Shown in pieces: positions 32,453 to 41,722 of a stretch of 64,000 nt of DNA. Every line of letters begins with the position of its first letter. The first letter of the stretch is position 1. The DNA is taken from positions 8,990,001 to 9,054,000 of the forward strand of contig NZ_CP109435.1 of assembly GCF_036227125.1 (NCBI RefSeq). Direction: 5' to 3'. The stretch comes from Streptomyces sp. NBC_01485. Lineage in GTDB: Bacteria > Actinomycetota > Actinomycetes > Streptomycetales > Streptomycetaceae. Under the pieces are notes generated by a model. The model worked only from the letters and a program-made list of their open reading frames with translations. It was not told the DNA's origin and searched no databases. The position numbers and the translations under genes are program-made.

Positions 32453-35400
32453 GTGGGACGACGTGAGAAACCGGTGGACCCCGATGCCGGCCCCCTGCAG
32501 CGGCTCGCGCACGAGCTGCGCACCCTCCGCGAGGCGGCCGGCCGGCCCACGTACCGGGAGATGGCACAGTGCACGCGCTACTCGACCAGCGCGCTGTCCC
32601 AGGCGGCGGCCGGTGAGCAACTGCCGTCGCTGGCCGTGGTCCTGGCGTACGCGGCGGCGCTGGGAGCGGACGCCGCCGAGTGGGAGGAGCGCTGGCGGCG
32701 GGCGGACCGGCAGATCCGGGAGTCCGCGGCGTCCGCCCACAACGCGCCCGCCCCGCCGTACCGGGGGCTGGCCCGGTTCGAGCCGGATGACGGGGAGCTG
32801 TTCTTCGGCCGGGCCGAACCGGTCGGCCAGTTGCTGGAGCTGGTACGGGAGCACCGCTTCGCGGCCGTCCTCGGGCCCTCCGGAAGCGGGAAGTCCTCGC
32901 TGCTGCGGGCCGGGCTGATCCCCGCACTCCGGCAGGCCGCCCCGGCGACGGGCCGCCCGGCGGTGATCCGGGTGCTGACCCCCGGCGAGCGGCCCGCGCA
33001 CACCCACGCGCGGGCACTCACCCCGCTGGACGGCGAACACGGAGCCGCACAGGACACCTGGGTGATCGTCGACCAGTTCGAGGAACTCTTCACCCTGTGC
33101 CAGGACCCGAAGGAACGGGACCGCTTCCTCGAACTGCTGCTGGCGGCCCGGAGACCGGAGAGCAGGCTGCGGGCCGTCGTCGCGATCCGCGGCGACTTCT
33201 ACGGGCACTGCGCCCAACACCGCGAACTGGCGGACGCGTTGAGCGGGGCCGACCTGCTGATCGGGCCGCTGGCCCCGGCGGAGCTGCGGGAGGCCATCAC
33301 CGGACCGGCGACCTCCGCAGGCCTCACCGTGGAACGCGCGCTGACCGCCAGGCTCGTCGACGAGGTCACCGGCCGGCCCGGCGCGCTGCCGATGCTCTCG
33401 CACGCCCTGCTGGAGACCTGGCGCCGCCGCCGCGGCCAGGCGCTGACCCTGACCGCGTACGAGGAGTCGGGCGGGGTACGGGGCGCGATCGCCGCCACCG
33501 CGGAACAGGTGTACGCCGAACTGTCCCCGGCCCAGGCCCGCACCGCCCGCCGCATCCTGTTACGGCTGGTCGCCCCCGGCGACGGCACCGCCGACACCCG
33601 CCGCCCGGCCCCTCGCGCTGAACTGGACTCCGGGTCGGGCCCGGACACGGCAGCCGTCCTCGAACGCCTCGCCGCCGCTCGCCTCGTCACCCTGGGCGAC
33701 AGCGCCGTGGAGCTCGCCCACGAAGCGCTCATGAGCGGCTGGCCCCGGCTGCACGGCTGGATCGAGGAGGACCGCGAACGGCTGCGCCAGCAGCGCCGGC
33801 TCGGCGAGGCCGCCCGCGCCTGGGAGGAACTGGGCCGCGACCCCGGCGCCCTGTACCGGGGGACCCGGCTCACCAGGGCCGAGGAGCTGTTCGCCGCGGC
33901 AGAAGCCGCGGCAGAAGCCGGGGCAGAATGGGCCGTGGGGCACCCGGAGGACGATCTGACCCGCTCGGAGCGGGCCTTCCTCGCCGCCGCACTGCGCGCC
34001 CGCGACACCGAAGGGGCGGTCGCCGCCCGTACCACCAGGACGTTCCGCACCCTCAGGACCGCCCTCGCCGTCCTCCTCGCCCTTGCCGTGGCCGCCGGCA
34101 CGCTGGCCTGGCAGCAGAACCGGACCGGCGATCAGCAGCGCGCCAAGGCCGCCGCCCGCCGTGTCGCGGCGGTCGCCGAAAGTCTGCGGTCGTCCGATCC
34201 GCGTACCGCCATGCTGCTCGGCGCCGCGGCCTGGCGGATCGCGCCGCTGACCGAGACCCGCTCGGCGTTGCTCGGAGCCCTGGTCCAGCCGGAGCGGGCC
34301 ACCTTCACCGATCCGGAACAGCGCAAGGACGTACAGCGGTTCCTCACCGGCCGGGGCCGGACCCTGGTCAGCGTCGCGGACCGCCGGGTGGTTCTCCGGG
34401 ACGTGACCAGCCACCGTCTGATCGGCTCGTTCCGGCTGCCGGAGCGCATGTGGCCGGCCGGCGTCGGTCCGGATGCCAGGACCCTCTACCTAGAAGCGGA
34501 TGACGGTGGACGTCTCTGGGACCTCTCGGCCCGCGGGGCCGCCGCCGGTCCGCGCGAGCTGCCGCACGCGGCGCTGATGAACTTCGGGCCCGACGGGCGG
34601 AGTTATCTCGCCGTCACGTCGAGGACCCCGAAGCGGCAGGGCTCCGTGCAACTGCGTCGGCAGGCGGACGACAAGGTCCTCTTCGAGGTGGCCGTGCCGG
34701 GCAGTCGTCTGTCCGACGCGGCCGTCGGCCCCGACGGCCGACCGCTGGCGCTCTGCTTCGCCGACAGCCTGCTCCAGGTGTGGGACGGCGTACGCCGCGC
34801 GCGCCTGCCGGGCCCGTGGGAGAGCGCGTCGAGACCCGGCTGCGGCACCAGCACGCTGCGGTTCAGCGTCGACGGCAAGCTGCTGGCCGTCGTCTCCGGC
34901 TCCCGGATCCGCGTGTGGGACATCCCTCGCGGACGTCTCCTCGCCGACCTGGCGAGCCCCGGCGGCACCGGTTTCACAGAGGTCGACTTCAGCCCGGACG
35001 GGGAGTTCCTGGCCACGGCCGACGACGACGAACTCGCGGTGTGGCGCCTCAAGGCGTCCGGCATCCAGGTCTTCCACCGCCCGCTGGCGGGCGAAGCGGT
35101 GCAGGACCTCGCCTGGGACCCGGGGAAGCGACGGCTGCTGCGCTTCCTCGACGGAGCCACGGTCCGTTCGTACGACCTGACGGCCAACCTCGCGCCCCGC
35201 TGGCAGCAATCGCCGCCGGACGCCGCCGTGCTCAGCCCGGACGGCTCCGTCGTCGCCGTCGTGAACCGCTCCGGCGACGGTTACCGCTTCGCCCTGCGTT
35301 CCACCCGTACCGGCGCCGTCCTCGCCGAGCCGCCCCCGCTGCCCGCCGCGGGGGAGGACCTCGGCTCCGCCACCCCTCTGCTGGCGTTCAGCCCGGACGG

Positions 35401-36229
35401 CCGGGCGCTCGCGATCGGCGGCACCACGTCGTCACACGGTTCTCTGCGGCAGCGGTTCACCGTGTGGGACGTACCGGCGCGCAAGGTACTCGCCTCGGTC
35501 GACCTTCCGGCGGCGGCCGACAGCCCGAGGTTCGGCATCGCGCTCGGCCCGGGCGGCCGGACCCTGCTGGCCACGGGCTCCGAGGGCGGCGGCGCCGAGG
35601 CGGAGGTCTGGGTCACCAGGGCCGGCCGGCTCCACCGGAAGGGCACGTTGCCGGGCTTCTCCAGCGGCACCGTCGCCGTACGGCCCGACGGACGGCTGCT
35701 CGCGGGTTCCCAGGACCAGTACGCCGCGCTGCCCTCGGGCCCCGTGACCGGCCGTGCGTTGAGCGAGGGCAGGGAGATCAGCGCACTGGCCTTCAGCCCC
35801 GACGGCACCCGCCTCGCCGTCGGCGACGCCTCCGGCCGGGTGGCCCTGTGGGACGGCGACGTGCGACGCCGTACGGGCGTCCTCACCGCGGGCGCCCCGG
35901 AGGCCGTGACCGCGCTCGCCTTCGCACCCGACGGCCGAACCCTCGCCGTGGGCGGCACCCACGGCACCCTCCGGCTCTGGGACACCGCGTCCCAGCAACC
36001 CCTCGGCACCGGACTGCCCACTCCCGGAGAGGAGATCGAGTCCCTCGCCTTCGGCCGGGACGCCGGCACCGTGTACGCCACCAGCGCGCACGTGCCGCTC
36101 CAGAGCTACCCCATCGCCCCGCAACAGGCCCTCACCCGCATCTGCGACATCGCCGGCCCGACCGGCCTGTCCCGGAGCGAGTGGAAGACGTACATCCCGG
36201 ACGCCCCCTACCGCGGGATCTGCGGTTAG
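32453..36229 (+). CDS. STAND-type NTPase with N-terminal HTH-like region and C-terminal WD40 propeller
   Basis: 1,258 residues in three parts. Residues 10-90 resemble an XRE-like helix-turn-helix (LRTLREAAGRPTYREMAQCT, then STSALSQAAAGEQLPSLAVV). A novel-STAND NTPase domain follows with Walker A GPSGSGKSS (about 140-148) and Walker B WVIVDQFEEL. One membrane helix (about 533-553) precedes a long run of WD40-type repeats (LAFSPDGTRLAVGDASGRVA, LAFAPDGRTLAVGGTHGTLR), perhaps 12-14 blades. STAND proteins switch state on ligand binding and act in signalling or in immunity-like roles; the membrane helix between ATPase and propeller is typical of streptomycete versions. GTG 32453 is the only sensible start. 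Confidence 0.9.
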   Translation: MGRREKPVDPDAGPLQRLAHELRTLREAAGRPTYREMAQCTRYSTSALSQAAAGEQLPSLAVVLAYAAALGADAAEWEERWRRADRQIRESAASAHNAPAPPYRGLARFEPDDGELFFGRAEPVGQLLELVREHRFAAVLGPSGSGKSSLLRAGLIPALRQAAPATGRPAVIRVLTPGERPAHTHARALTPLDGEHGAAQDTWVIVDQFEELFTLCQDPKERDRFLELLLAARRPESRLRAVVAIRGDFYGHCAQHRELADALSGADLLIGPLAPAELREAITGPATSAGLTVERALTARLVDEVTGRPGALPMLSHALLETWRRRRGQALTLTAYEESGGVRGAIAATAEQVYAELSPAQARTARRILLRLVAPGDGTADTRRPAPRAELDSGSGPDTAAVLERLAAARLVTLGDSAVELAHEALMSGWPRLHGWIEEDRERLRQQRRLGEAARAWEELGRDPGALYRGTRLTRAEELFAAAEAAAEAGAEWAVGHPEDDLTRSERAFLAAALRARDTEGAVAARTTRTFRTLRTALAVLLALAVAAGTLAWQQNRTGDQQRAKAAARRVAAVAESLRSSDPRTAMLLGAAAWRIAPLTETRSALLGALVQPERATFTDPEQRKDVQRFLTGRGRTLVSVADRRVVLRDVTSHRLIGSFRLPERMWPAGVGPDARTLYLEADDGGRLWDLSARGAAAGPRELPHAALMNFGPDGRSYLAVTSRTPKRQGSVQLRRQADDKVLFEVAVPGSRLSDAAVGPDGRPLALCFADSLLQVWDGVRRARLPGPWESASRPGCGTSTLRFSVDGKLLAVVSGSRIRVWDIPRGRLLADLASPGGTGFTEVDFSPDGEFLATADDDELAVWRLKASGIQVFHRPLAGEAVQDLAWDPGKRRLLRFLDGATVRSYDLTANLAPRWQQSPPDAAVLSPDGSVVAVVNRSGDGYRFALRSTRTGAVLAEPPPLPAAGEDLGSATPLLAFSPDGRALAIGGTTSSHGSLRQRFTVWDVPARKVLASVDLPAAADSPRFGIALGPGGRTLLATGSEGGGAEAEVWVTRAGRLHRKGTLPGFSSGTVAVRPDGRLLAGSQDQYAALPSGPVTGRALSEGREISALAFSPDGTRLAVGDASGRVALWDGDVRRRTGVLTAGAPEAVTALAFAPDGRTLAVGGTHGTLRLWDTASQQPLGTGLPTPGEEIESLAFGRDAGTVYATSAHVPLQSYPIAPQQALTRICDIAGPTGLSRSEWKTYIPDAPYRGICG

Positions 36230-36263
36230 CGCCCTCAAGTTCCTTACCCCGAAGCCGTCTTGA

Positions 36264-36310
36264 CGTGACGGGGCGGCAGGGAGGTCACCCCTCCCTGCCG
36301 CCCCGTCACG
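36264..36310. terminator. 20-bp perfect hairpin between convergent WD40 and subtilase genes
   Basis: Perfect complementary arms 36264-36283 and 36291-36310 flank a 7-nt loop. Placed between stops at 36229 and 36325, it should terminate both genes. Confidence 0.88.
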
Positions 36311-36324
36311 CGGACCAGCCGGAC

Positions 36325-39300
36325 CTATCGGACGGTGCGATAGGCGTTCGGCAGCGTCTCGGTCACCGTGTTGCCCTTGGTGTCGACGAGGGTGGCCTTG
36401 AGGCTCACCGTGCCGGGCCCGGCCGGGTGGGCGAGCGTCAGGAACCGCTTGCCGGTCCGGTCGGCGTGCACGACGGTGTTCCGCCAGGTGCGGCCGGCGT
36501 CGTACGACACCTGCACGGCCAGGGACTTGACGGCGCCCTTCGCCGCCGCCGGGCCCTGGATCCCGATCGGCACGGTCAGCCCGGCGCCCGCCTTCGCCGT
36601 GCTGGTGAGGGACAGCTTCGGGGTGAAGCGGACCACCGACAGGGGGAGCCGTTGGATCCCGGTGCCGGAAGCGGCGTCCACGGCGAACGTCCACACCGCC
36701 GAGACCTGGTGGCCGACCGTGACGTCCCGGGCGGGCCGGGCCGCGTCGAGGCTCAGCCGGTAGGTCGCCCGGTGCGGCAACAGCCCGCCCATCGGGCCGA
36801 GTACGCACGGATCCATCCGCTTGTCGGCGATGGTCGTGCTGCCGGACGCGAGACGGAACCGCCAGTCGGCGTTACCCGAGTTCATGTGGCCCGCGCCGTC
36901 GGACAGCAGCGGAACGCACACGGCGAACGCGGTGCCGCTGTGCGACGCGCCCGGCACGCCCACAGCGGTGGCGCCGGTGGTGACGGGCGCGAAGACACCG
37001 GTGTTGAACGTCTCCTGGTAGGTGCGGCCGGGTTCGAAGCGGCGGGGCTCCAGCGGGCTCAGCACAGCCAGGCCGGGATTGAGGTTGTTGATGACGTTCA
37101 CACCCAGGTTCCAGCGCAGCCCGTGGTCCGTGGACGCGTAGTGCACGACGGACGCGGCGGGTACCGGGCGCCAGTTGCCGAAATTGCTGCCGACCAGACT
37201 CGACACGGCCGGCCAGCCCGGTGTGGTCCAGCCCGCCGACGGCGCCGCCTGGCTGTCCTTGGCGTTGGAGCCGATGCCGGTCACCACCTTGGCGAGACCG
37301 CGGGAGGAGAACGCACGGTTCAGTCCGGTGAAGAAGGAACCCGTCCGGGTCTCGACGAGGTCGTACAACGGGCCCGTGGAACCGCGCTGCCAGACGCCGC
37401 CGAGCTGCGCGATGAAGTCCTTGGCGGGGGCGGACGGTCCGACCTGGGCGAGGTAGACCCGGCCGTAGGCGCCGTTCAGGCCCAGGGTGCCGGCGTAGTC
37501 GAACGCGGGCTTCGCGCCGCGGGCGCCGAAGACGATCCTGCCCTCCTCGAGGCGGGCCTGGGCGTCGGGTGCGGTGACACTGATCGCTTTGCCGGTACGG
37601 GCGTCCAGCGGGAGCGTCATGTTCCTGTCCACCACCAGGCCGGGCGCGACCAGTTGGGTCACTTCCTCGAAGCTGTCGGTGCTGCGGGTGAGCTTGGCGT
37701 CGACGAGGTAACGGCCCCTCGGGACCCGGATGGTGACCTTGCCGTCGTCCGGCACGTCGCTTCCCCTGATCCCGAAGGTCCACTGCCTGCCGTTGTCCAG
37801 GCCGACCACGTACGCGAAGAGGGGCGCGGCCGGTTTGCCGTCGCGGCCGGTGAACTCCAGCTTCAGGTCGTACGACTCCACCTCGCGGACGACCGCGAAG
37901 GCCGTGCGCACGCTCTCGCCCGTCGCCGCCGTCGCCGCCGTCGCCGCGACGATCCCGGAGAACGCGCCGTCGACCGTGCCGACGCGCGTGTCCGCAGTGA
38001 CCGTGGCCTCGGCGGTGCCGCCCGCGGGGACGGTCAGCCGGGCGGGCGACACGGTGAACATGCCGTGCGCGGCGGCCTTGCCGTCGGGGCCGGTCGCGGA
38101 AGCCGACAGGTCCAGCGTGACGGCCTTGTCGCCGGTGTTGCGGTAGGTGAGGGTCCTGGCGATCGACCGGTCGTCCGTGTGCGGCCACGCCTGCAGGCCG
38201 AACGACAGCGACGGCTCGTCGGTGAAGACGCTCTGGCCGATGGCCCGGGCCACGTCGACCCGGCCCGCGCCCTGCTCGAACGTCGACGAAGTGCCGACGA
38301 CCGGCACCGTCGAGCCCATCAGCACGGCCTTGATCCGCTGCCCCGACCAGTCCGGATGCTCCTGGGCGAGCACGGCGGCCGCTCCGACGACGTGCGGGGT
38401 CGCCATCGACGTACCGCTCATCCGGACATAGCCCGCCGTTCCGGCCGGCTCGCCCTCGGTGCCGTGGACGGCCTTGGCGGCGATGATGTCCACCCCGGGA
38501 GCGGCGATGTCCGGCTTCAACTCACCGTCCGCGGTGGGGCCCCGGCTGGAGAAGTCGGCGAGGCGGTCCGTGCCGTCCACGGCGGCCACCGTGAGCGCGG
38601 CGGCCGCCGCGCCCGGCGAGTTGAGCGTGCCGGCGTCCGGGCCGTCGTTGCCCGCGGCGATGACGAACAGCGCCCCGGAGGAGGCCGACAGGTCGTTCAC
38701 CGCCTGCTCCAGCGGGTCGGTCCCCTCGGCGTCGACCGCGCCGAGGCTCATGTTGACCACCTTGGCGCCCTGCCCGGCGGCCCACTGCATGGCGCCGATC
38801 AGCCACGACTCCTGGCCCCCGCTGTTACCGAACACCCTGCCGACCAGCAACCGGGCCCCGGGCGCGACCCCCTTGTACCGGCCGTTGCTCGCCGCGCCGG
38901 TGCCCGCGATCGTGGAGGCGACATGGGTGCCGTGACCCATCTGGTCGTCGACACCGCCCGAGCCGGAGAAGTCCTTCGACGCCACGACCGCACCCCGCAG
39001 ATCGGGGTGCGTGGCGTCGATCCCGCTGTCCAGGACCGCGACCTTGACGCCGGTGCCGTCGTACCCGGCCCGCCAGGCGGCCGGCGCGTGGATCTGCGCG
39101 GTGCCCTGCGTCGGATCCGGGTCGACATCGGCGTACCGCTGCGGCGGGGCCTTGACCGCGGCGTCCAGCCACACCCGGTCGATACCGGCTTCCGTGGTCA
39201 CGGAGTCGCCGACCGGACGGGTCAGCGCCTCCCACACCTCGGTCGCGTGCGGCTTGTCGGCCGTCACCGACTCGCCTCGTACGGCGGGCAGTTGGCGCTC

Positions 39301-39771
39301 CACCTCGGCGTCCGCCGCACGCAGCGCGCGCTTGGCGCCGCCCGTCGCGGAGCCCTTGTACGAGACGATCAGCGGCAGGGTCGTGCGGTGGGCGTCGTCG
39401 TAGCCGTCCGCGACCATCCGGGTCACGTCGAACAGCCGCCGGTCCAGCCGCCCGCTGCCCAGCAGCGCTGCCGCGTCGGCGGGGACGACGTACGTATGAC
39501 TCCCGAGGCGCTGCACGGAGAGGGGAATCCTCGCCCGGCCCTCGCCCGGGTCCACGCCGACGACCCGGCCGGACGGGTCCACACCGACGGTGTCCCCGGT
39601 GATCAGCGTGACGTGGGCGGTGGCTCCCGCCAGGTGGCTCGGCGACGCGGCGGCGGCCGGTGTCGCGAGGGTGACGGGGGCGGTGGCGGTGAGCCCCGCC
39701 ACCGCCAGCAGCGCGGCTGTGCCGTAGGTCAGGGACCTGCCGCGTTTCCTGAGTCTGTACATGTTCCGCAT
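36325..39771 (-). CDS. Secreted S8-family serine peptidase (subtilase), large multidomain
   Basis: 1,148 residues. A Sec signal peptide (MRNMYRLRKRGRSLTYG, hydrophobic core, Ala-rich cleavage region near residue 40) is followed by a propeptide-like stretch, then the subtilisin domain with Asp248 (VAVLDSGIDATHPDL), His283 (GHGTHVAS) and Ser455 (SGTSMATPHV). The remaining ~600 residues are beta-rich, of Fn3/CARDB character, and likely mediate substrate or wall binding. Start ATG 39771 gives a proper signal peptide; the frame continues to 39948 with no signal-like sequence. It is monocistronic between terminators, with an upstream inverted repeat. Confidence 0.93.
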   Translation of the reverse strand: MRNMYRLRKRGRSLTYGTAALLAVAGLTATAPVTLATPAAAASPSHLAGATAHVTLITGDTVGVDPSGRVVGVDPGEGRARIPLSVQRLGSHTYVVPADAAALLGSGRLDRRLFDVTRMVADGYDDAHRTTLPLIVSYKGSATGGAKRALRAADAEVERQLPAVRGESVTADKPHATEVWEALTRPVGDSVTTEAGIDRVWLDAAVKAPPQRYADVDPDPTQGTAQIHAPAAWRAGYDGTGVKVAVLDSGIDATHPDLRGAVVASKDFSGSGGVDDQMGHGTHVASTIAGTGAASNGRYKGVAPGARLLVGRVFGNSGGQESWLIGAMQWAAGQGAKVVNMSLGAVDAEGTDPLEQAVNDLSASSGALFVIAAGNDGPDAGTLNSPGAAAAALTVAAVDGTDRLADFSSRGPTADGELKPDIAAPGVDIIAAKAVHGTEGEPAGTAGYVRMSGTSMATPHVVGAAAVLAQEHPDWSGQRIKAVLMGSTVPVVGTSSTFEQGAGRVDVARAIGQSVFTDEPSLSFGLQAWPHTDDRSIARTLTYRNTGDKAVTLDLSASATGPDGKAAAHGMFTVSPARLTVPAGGTAEATVTADTRVGTVDGAFSGIVAATAATAATGESVRTAFAVVREVESYDLKLEFTGRDGKPAAPLFAYVVGLDNGRQWTFGIRGSDVPDDGKVTIRVPRGRYLVDAKLTRSTDSFEEVTQLVAPGLVVDRNMTLPLDARTGKAISVTAPDAQARLEEGRIVFGARGAKPAFDYAGTLGLNGAYGRVYLAQVGPSAPAKDFIAQLGGVWQRGSTGPLYDLVETRTGSFFTGLNRAFSSRGLAKVVTGIGSNAKDSQAAPSAGWTTPGWPAVSSLVGSNFGNWRPVPAASVVHYASTDHGLRWNLGVNVINNLNPGLAVLSPLEPRRFEPGRTYQETFNTGVFAPVTTGATAVGVPGASHSGTAFAVCVPLLSDGAGHMNSGNADWRFRLASGSTTIADKRMDPCVLGPMGGLLPHRATYRLSLDAARPARDVTVGHQVSAVWTFAVDAASGTGIQRLPLSVVRFTPKLSLTSTAKAGAGLTVPIGIQGPAAAKGAVKSLAVQVSYDAGRTWRNTVVHADRTGKRFLTLAHPAGPGTVSLKATLVDTKGNTVTETLPNAYRTVR

Positions 39772-39908
39772 CGAAAGGTCTCTCTTCCCCGGATCGGTGG
39801 CGTGTGTGGGGCGCGCGAGGCGGCCCCAGGCCGGGGGGAGGGACCTGGGGCCGCTGCTGGGGGTGCGGGTGACGGGGGATGCCACCCGGCCGGACCGAGT
39901 CTCGGGGG

Positions 39909-39954
39909 CCGGAGAGTTGTTCAGCACCCCTGTCGGGCCGCTGAACAATTCCGG
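39909..39954. promoter_or_regulatory. Long interrupted inverted repeat upstream of the subtilase
   Basis: TTGTTCAGC (39917-39925) pairs with GCTGAACAA (39940-39948) across a 14-nt loop, and the flanking CCGGA / TCCGG extend the stem after a small bulge. It is about 140-180 bp upstream of the subtilase start and 110 bp before the divergent DUF5990-like gene. It may be an operator or part of a leader RNA. The rest of 39772-40064 shows no gene. Confidence 0.5.
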
Positions 39955-40064
39955 TGACGGGCCGGCCGGCCGGGATCGCCCCGGCCGAAGCCGCCGACCC
40001 CCGCGCCGAGGAGGCGAGGGGGTCGGGTACCGCCGGGAGGCTCCGGCCGAGGATGATGGCAGGT

Positions 40065-40553
40065 ATGCGTATCCGCATCGATGCCGTCGACCTGCCCGGA
40101 CTCGTCTGTCGGCCCGCCGCCGACGGGGACGCTCCCGCCTACGCCGACGTCCATGTCGCCGTGCAGCGCCGTGACCGTCCGGCCGAGCTCCTCGAACCGC
40201 AGCCCGGCGACGCCGCGTCCGCGACGTGGACCCTGGAGTGCACCGCCGTCGCCTCGCCGACGGGCACCGAGGTGAAGGGCCCGTACGTGCAGGACCGTCT
40301 GGGACGCCGGTTCGTCTATCTGTCCTGGGGCACGGTCGACGAGGCGGGTGTCTTCACGATGTTCCGCCGCGCCAAGCTCATGCTCGACGCCGTGCCCGCC
40401 GAGGTACTCGCCGCCGCCGCACGCGACGGCCTGCTGGTCGGACGCCTCGGTCTGTCCGACCCGCACGGCGGCCCCCTGTGCGCGCGAGTCGAGCCCCCGC
40501 ACATCACCTGGACCGCCGAGCGCGCCGATCAGGGCTCGTGGCTCAGTGGGTGA
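40065..40553 (+). CDS. DUF5990-family protein
   Basis: 162 residues beginning MRIRIDAVDLPGLVC. The body (AYADVHVAVQRRDRPAELLE, then KGPYVQDRLGRRFVYLSWGT) matches the uncharacterised DUF5990 group of actinobacteria as I recall it; its function is unknown. ATG 40065 is chosen because family members usually start with this segment; 40056 and 40053 are alternatives, closer to the GAGG at 40049. The gene stands alone between the subtilase and a dehydrogenase remnant. Confidence 0.75.
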   Translation: MRIRIDAVDLPGLVCRPAADGDAPAYADVHVAVQRRDRPAELLEPQPGDAASATWTLECTAVASPTGTEVKGPYVQDRLGRRFVYLSWGTVDEAGVFTMFRRAKLMLDAVPAEVLAAAARDGLLVGRLGLSDPHGGPLCARVEPPHITWTAERADQGSWLSG

Positions 40554-40558
40554 CGTCC

Positions 40559-40762
40559 ATGCGCTGTGTGCCGATGACCGAGATGATCCGGACCTGGGAA
40601 GCGGACTCTCCCGGCCTCCAGGAGCGACTCACGGCACACACCCCGCTGCGCCGCGCGGCCGACCCGCAGGAGATCGCGCAGGCCGCCGCCTGGCTCCTCA
40701 GTGACCGCTCCTCCCACGTCACCGGCACGGTCCTACGGGTCGACGGCGGCGCTCGAGCCTGA
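40559..40762 (+). pseudogene. 3' remnant of a short-chain dehydrogenase/reductase gene
   Basis: The last ~67 codons read like the C-terminal end of a classical SDR: MTEMIRTW, then LTAHTPLRRAADPQEIAQAA, then the typical ending HVTGTVLRVDGGARA. The Rossmann motif, YxxxK and everything before are missing, and the DUF5990-like gene occupies the upstream DNA. It is probably a decayed gene left by a deletion that joined the subtilase region to the polyketide cluster. Confidence 0.75.
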
Positions 40763-40918
40763 GCCGGGTCTCCTCAGGACCTGCGGGACGTCGCCGCGCC
40801 GCCCGGCGGGCCTGCACGGATAAGATCGGAGCGCCCAACGACGAGTGATGGTAGACCTGGTGATCCCGTGACGGTCCGGTCGGTGGCCGTCACCATCCCT
40901 CACCGTCCCGAGGCACCC

Positions 40919-41704
40919 ATGGATCCCCGTACACGACCCGCGCGCTGGCTGGTCCGCCGTCGCGAGCGCCCCGAGGCACCGCTGAACGTCTACGTCTTCG
41001 CGCACGCGGGCGGCTCCAGCGCCGAATACCTGTTGTGGACCGACGAGTTGACGGAAGTCCAACTGTGGGGCGTGCAGCTCCCCGGGCGCTCCGTGCGCCG
41101 CGCGGAGCCCGCGCACACCGCTATCGGCCCCCTCGTCGCCGACCTGGTCTCCCAGTCCGCGTTCACCGGACCCTACGTGCTGTTCGGCCACAGCTTCGGC
41201 GGCCTCCTGGCGTACGAGACGACGAGGGCGCTGCGCCGCGAGGGACGCGACCTGCCCGAGCACCTGGTCCTGTCCTCCTCCCCCGCCCCGCACACCTTCG
41301 GCACCGGCGGACCGGCCGGCTCGCTGCACACCCTCTCCGACGAGGAACTGATCACGGCGGCCGAGGCGCGCTGGGGCCCGTTGCCCGAGCAGGTGCACGC
41401 GGACGCGCGGCTGCGCCGACTGGTCCTCGGCCCGCTCCGCGCCGACATCAGCGTCTTCGAGACGTACGTCCACGAGCCCGAGCCCCCGCTGGAGGTCCCG
41501 GCGACCCTGCTGTGCGGCACCGGGGAGCAGGACCGCCTGGCCGGCGAGAGCGCCGGCTGGGCCCGGCACCTGGACCGCATCACCCGTCGGGTCGCCCTGC
41601 CCGGCGGACACTTCTACTTCCGCGAGGACCACGCGCCCCTCCTCGACGTCATCCGCGAGGTGGCCGGGGAGGTCGGCGTCGGCCGGTCGCGCGCGACCGC
41701 CTGA
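40919..41704 (+). CDS. Type II thioesterase (editing thioesterase)
   Basis: 261 residues. The alpha/beta hydrolase TEII signatures are present: VYVFAHAGGSSAEYLLW near the N terminus, the nucleophile elbow LFGHSFGGLLAYE with Ser92, and a C-terminal His in LPGGHFYF. These enzymes remove stalled or wrong acyl groups from PKS carrier domains. It marks the left edge of the PKS cluster and is convergent with the acyl-CoA dehydrogenase gene (18 bp apart). ATG 40919 has GAGG six bases upstream and gives normal length; GTG 40868 is the alternative. Confidence 0.92.
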   Translation: MDPRTRPARWLVRRRERPEAPLNVYVFAHAGGSSAEYLLWTDELTEVQLWGVQLPGRSVRRAEPAHTAIGPLVADLVSQSAFTGPYVLFGHSFGGLLAYETTRALRREGRDLPEHLVLSSSPAPHTFGTGGPAGSLHTLSDEELITAAEARWGPLPEQVHADARLRRLVLGPLRADISVFETYVHEPEPPLEVPATLLCGTGEQDRLAGESAGWARHLDRITRRVALPGGHFYFREDHAPLLDVIREVAGEVGVGRSRATA

Positions 41705-41722
41705 CGGACCCGCCGCACCGGC

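Noticed and set aside
34780..39957. A 1,725-codon open frame on the plus strand across the WD40 and subtilase genes
   Set aside because: It overlaps two genes with full motifs, reads as Arg/Gly/Pro-rich noise and exists because of extreme third-position GC.
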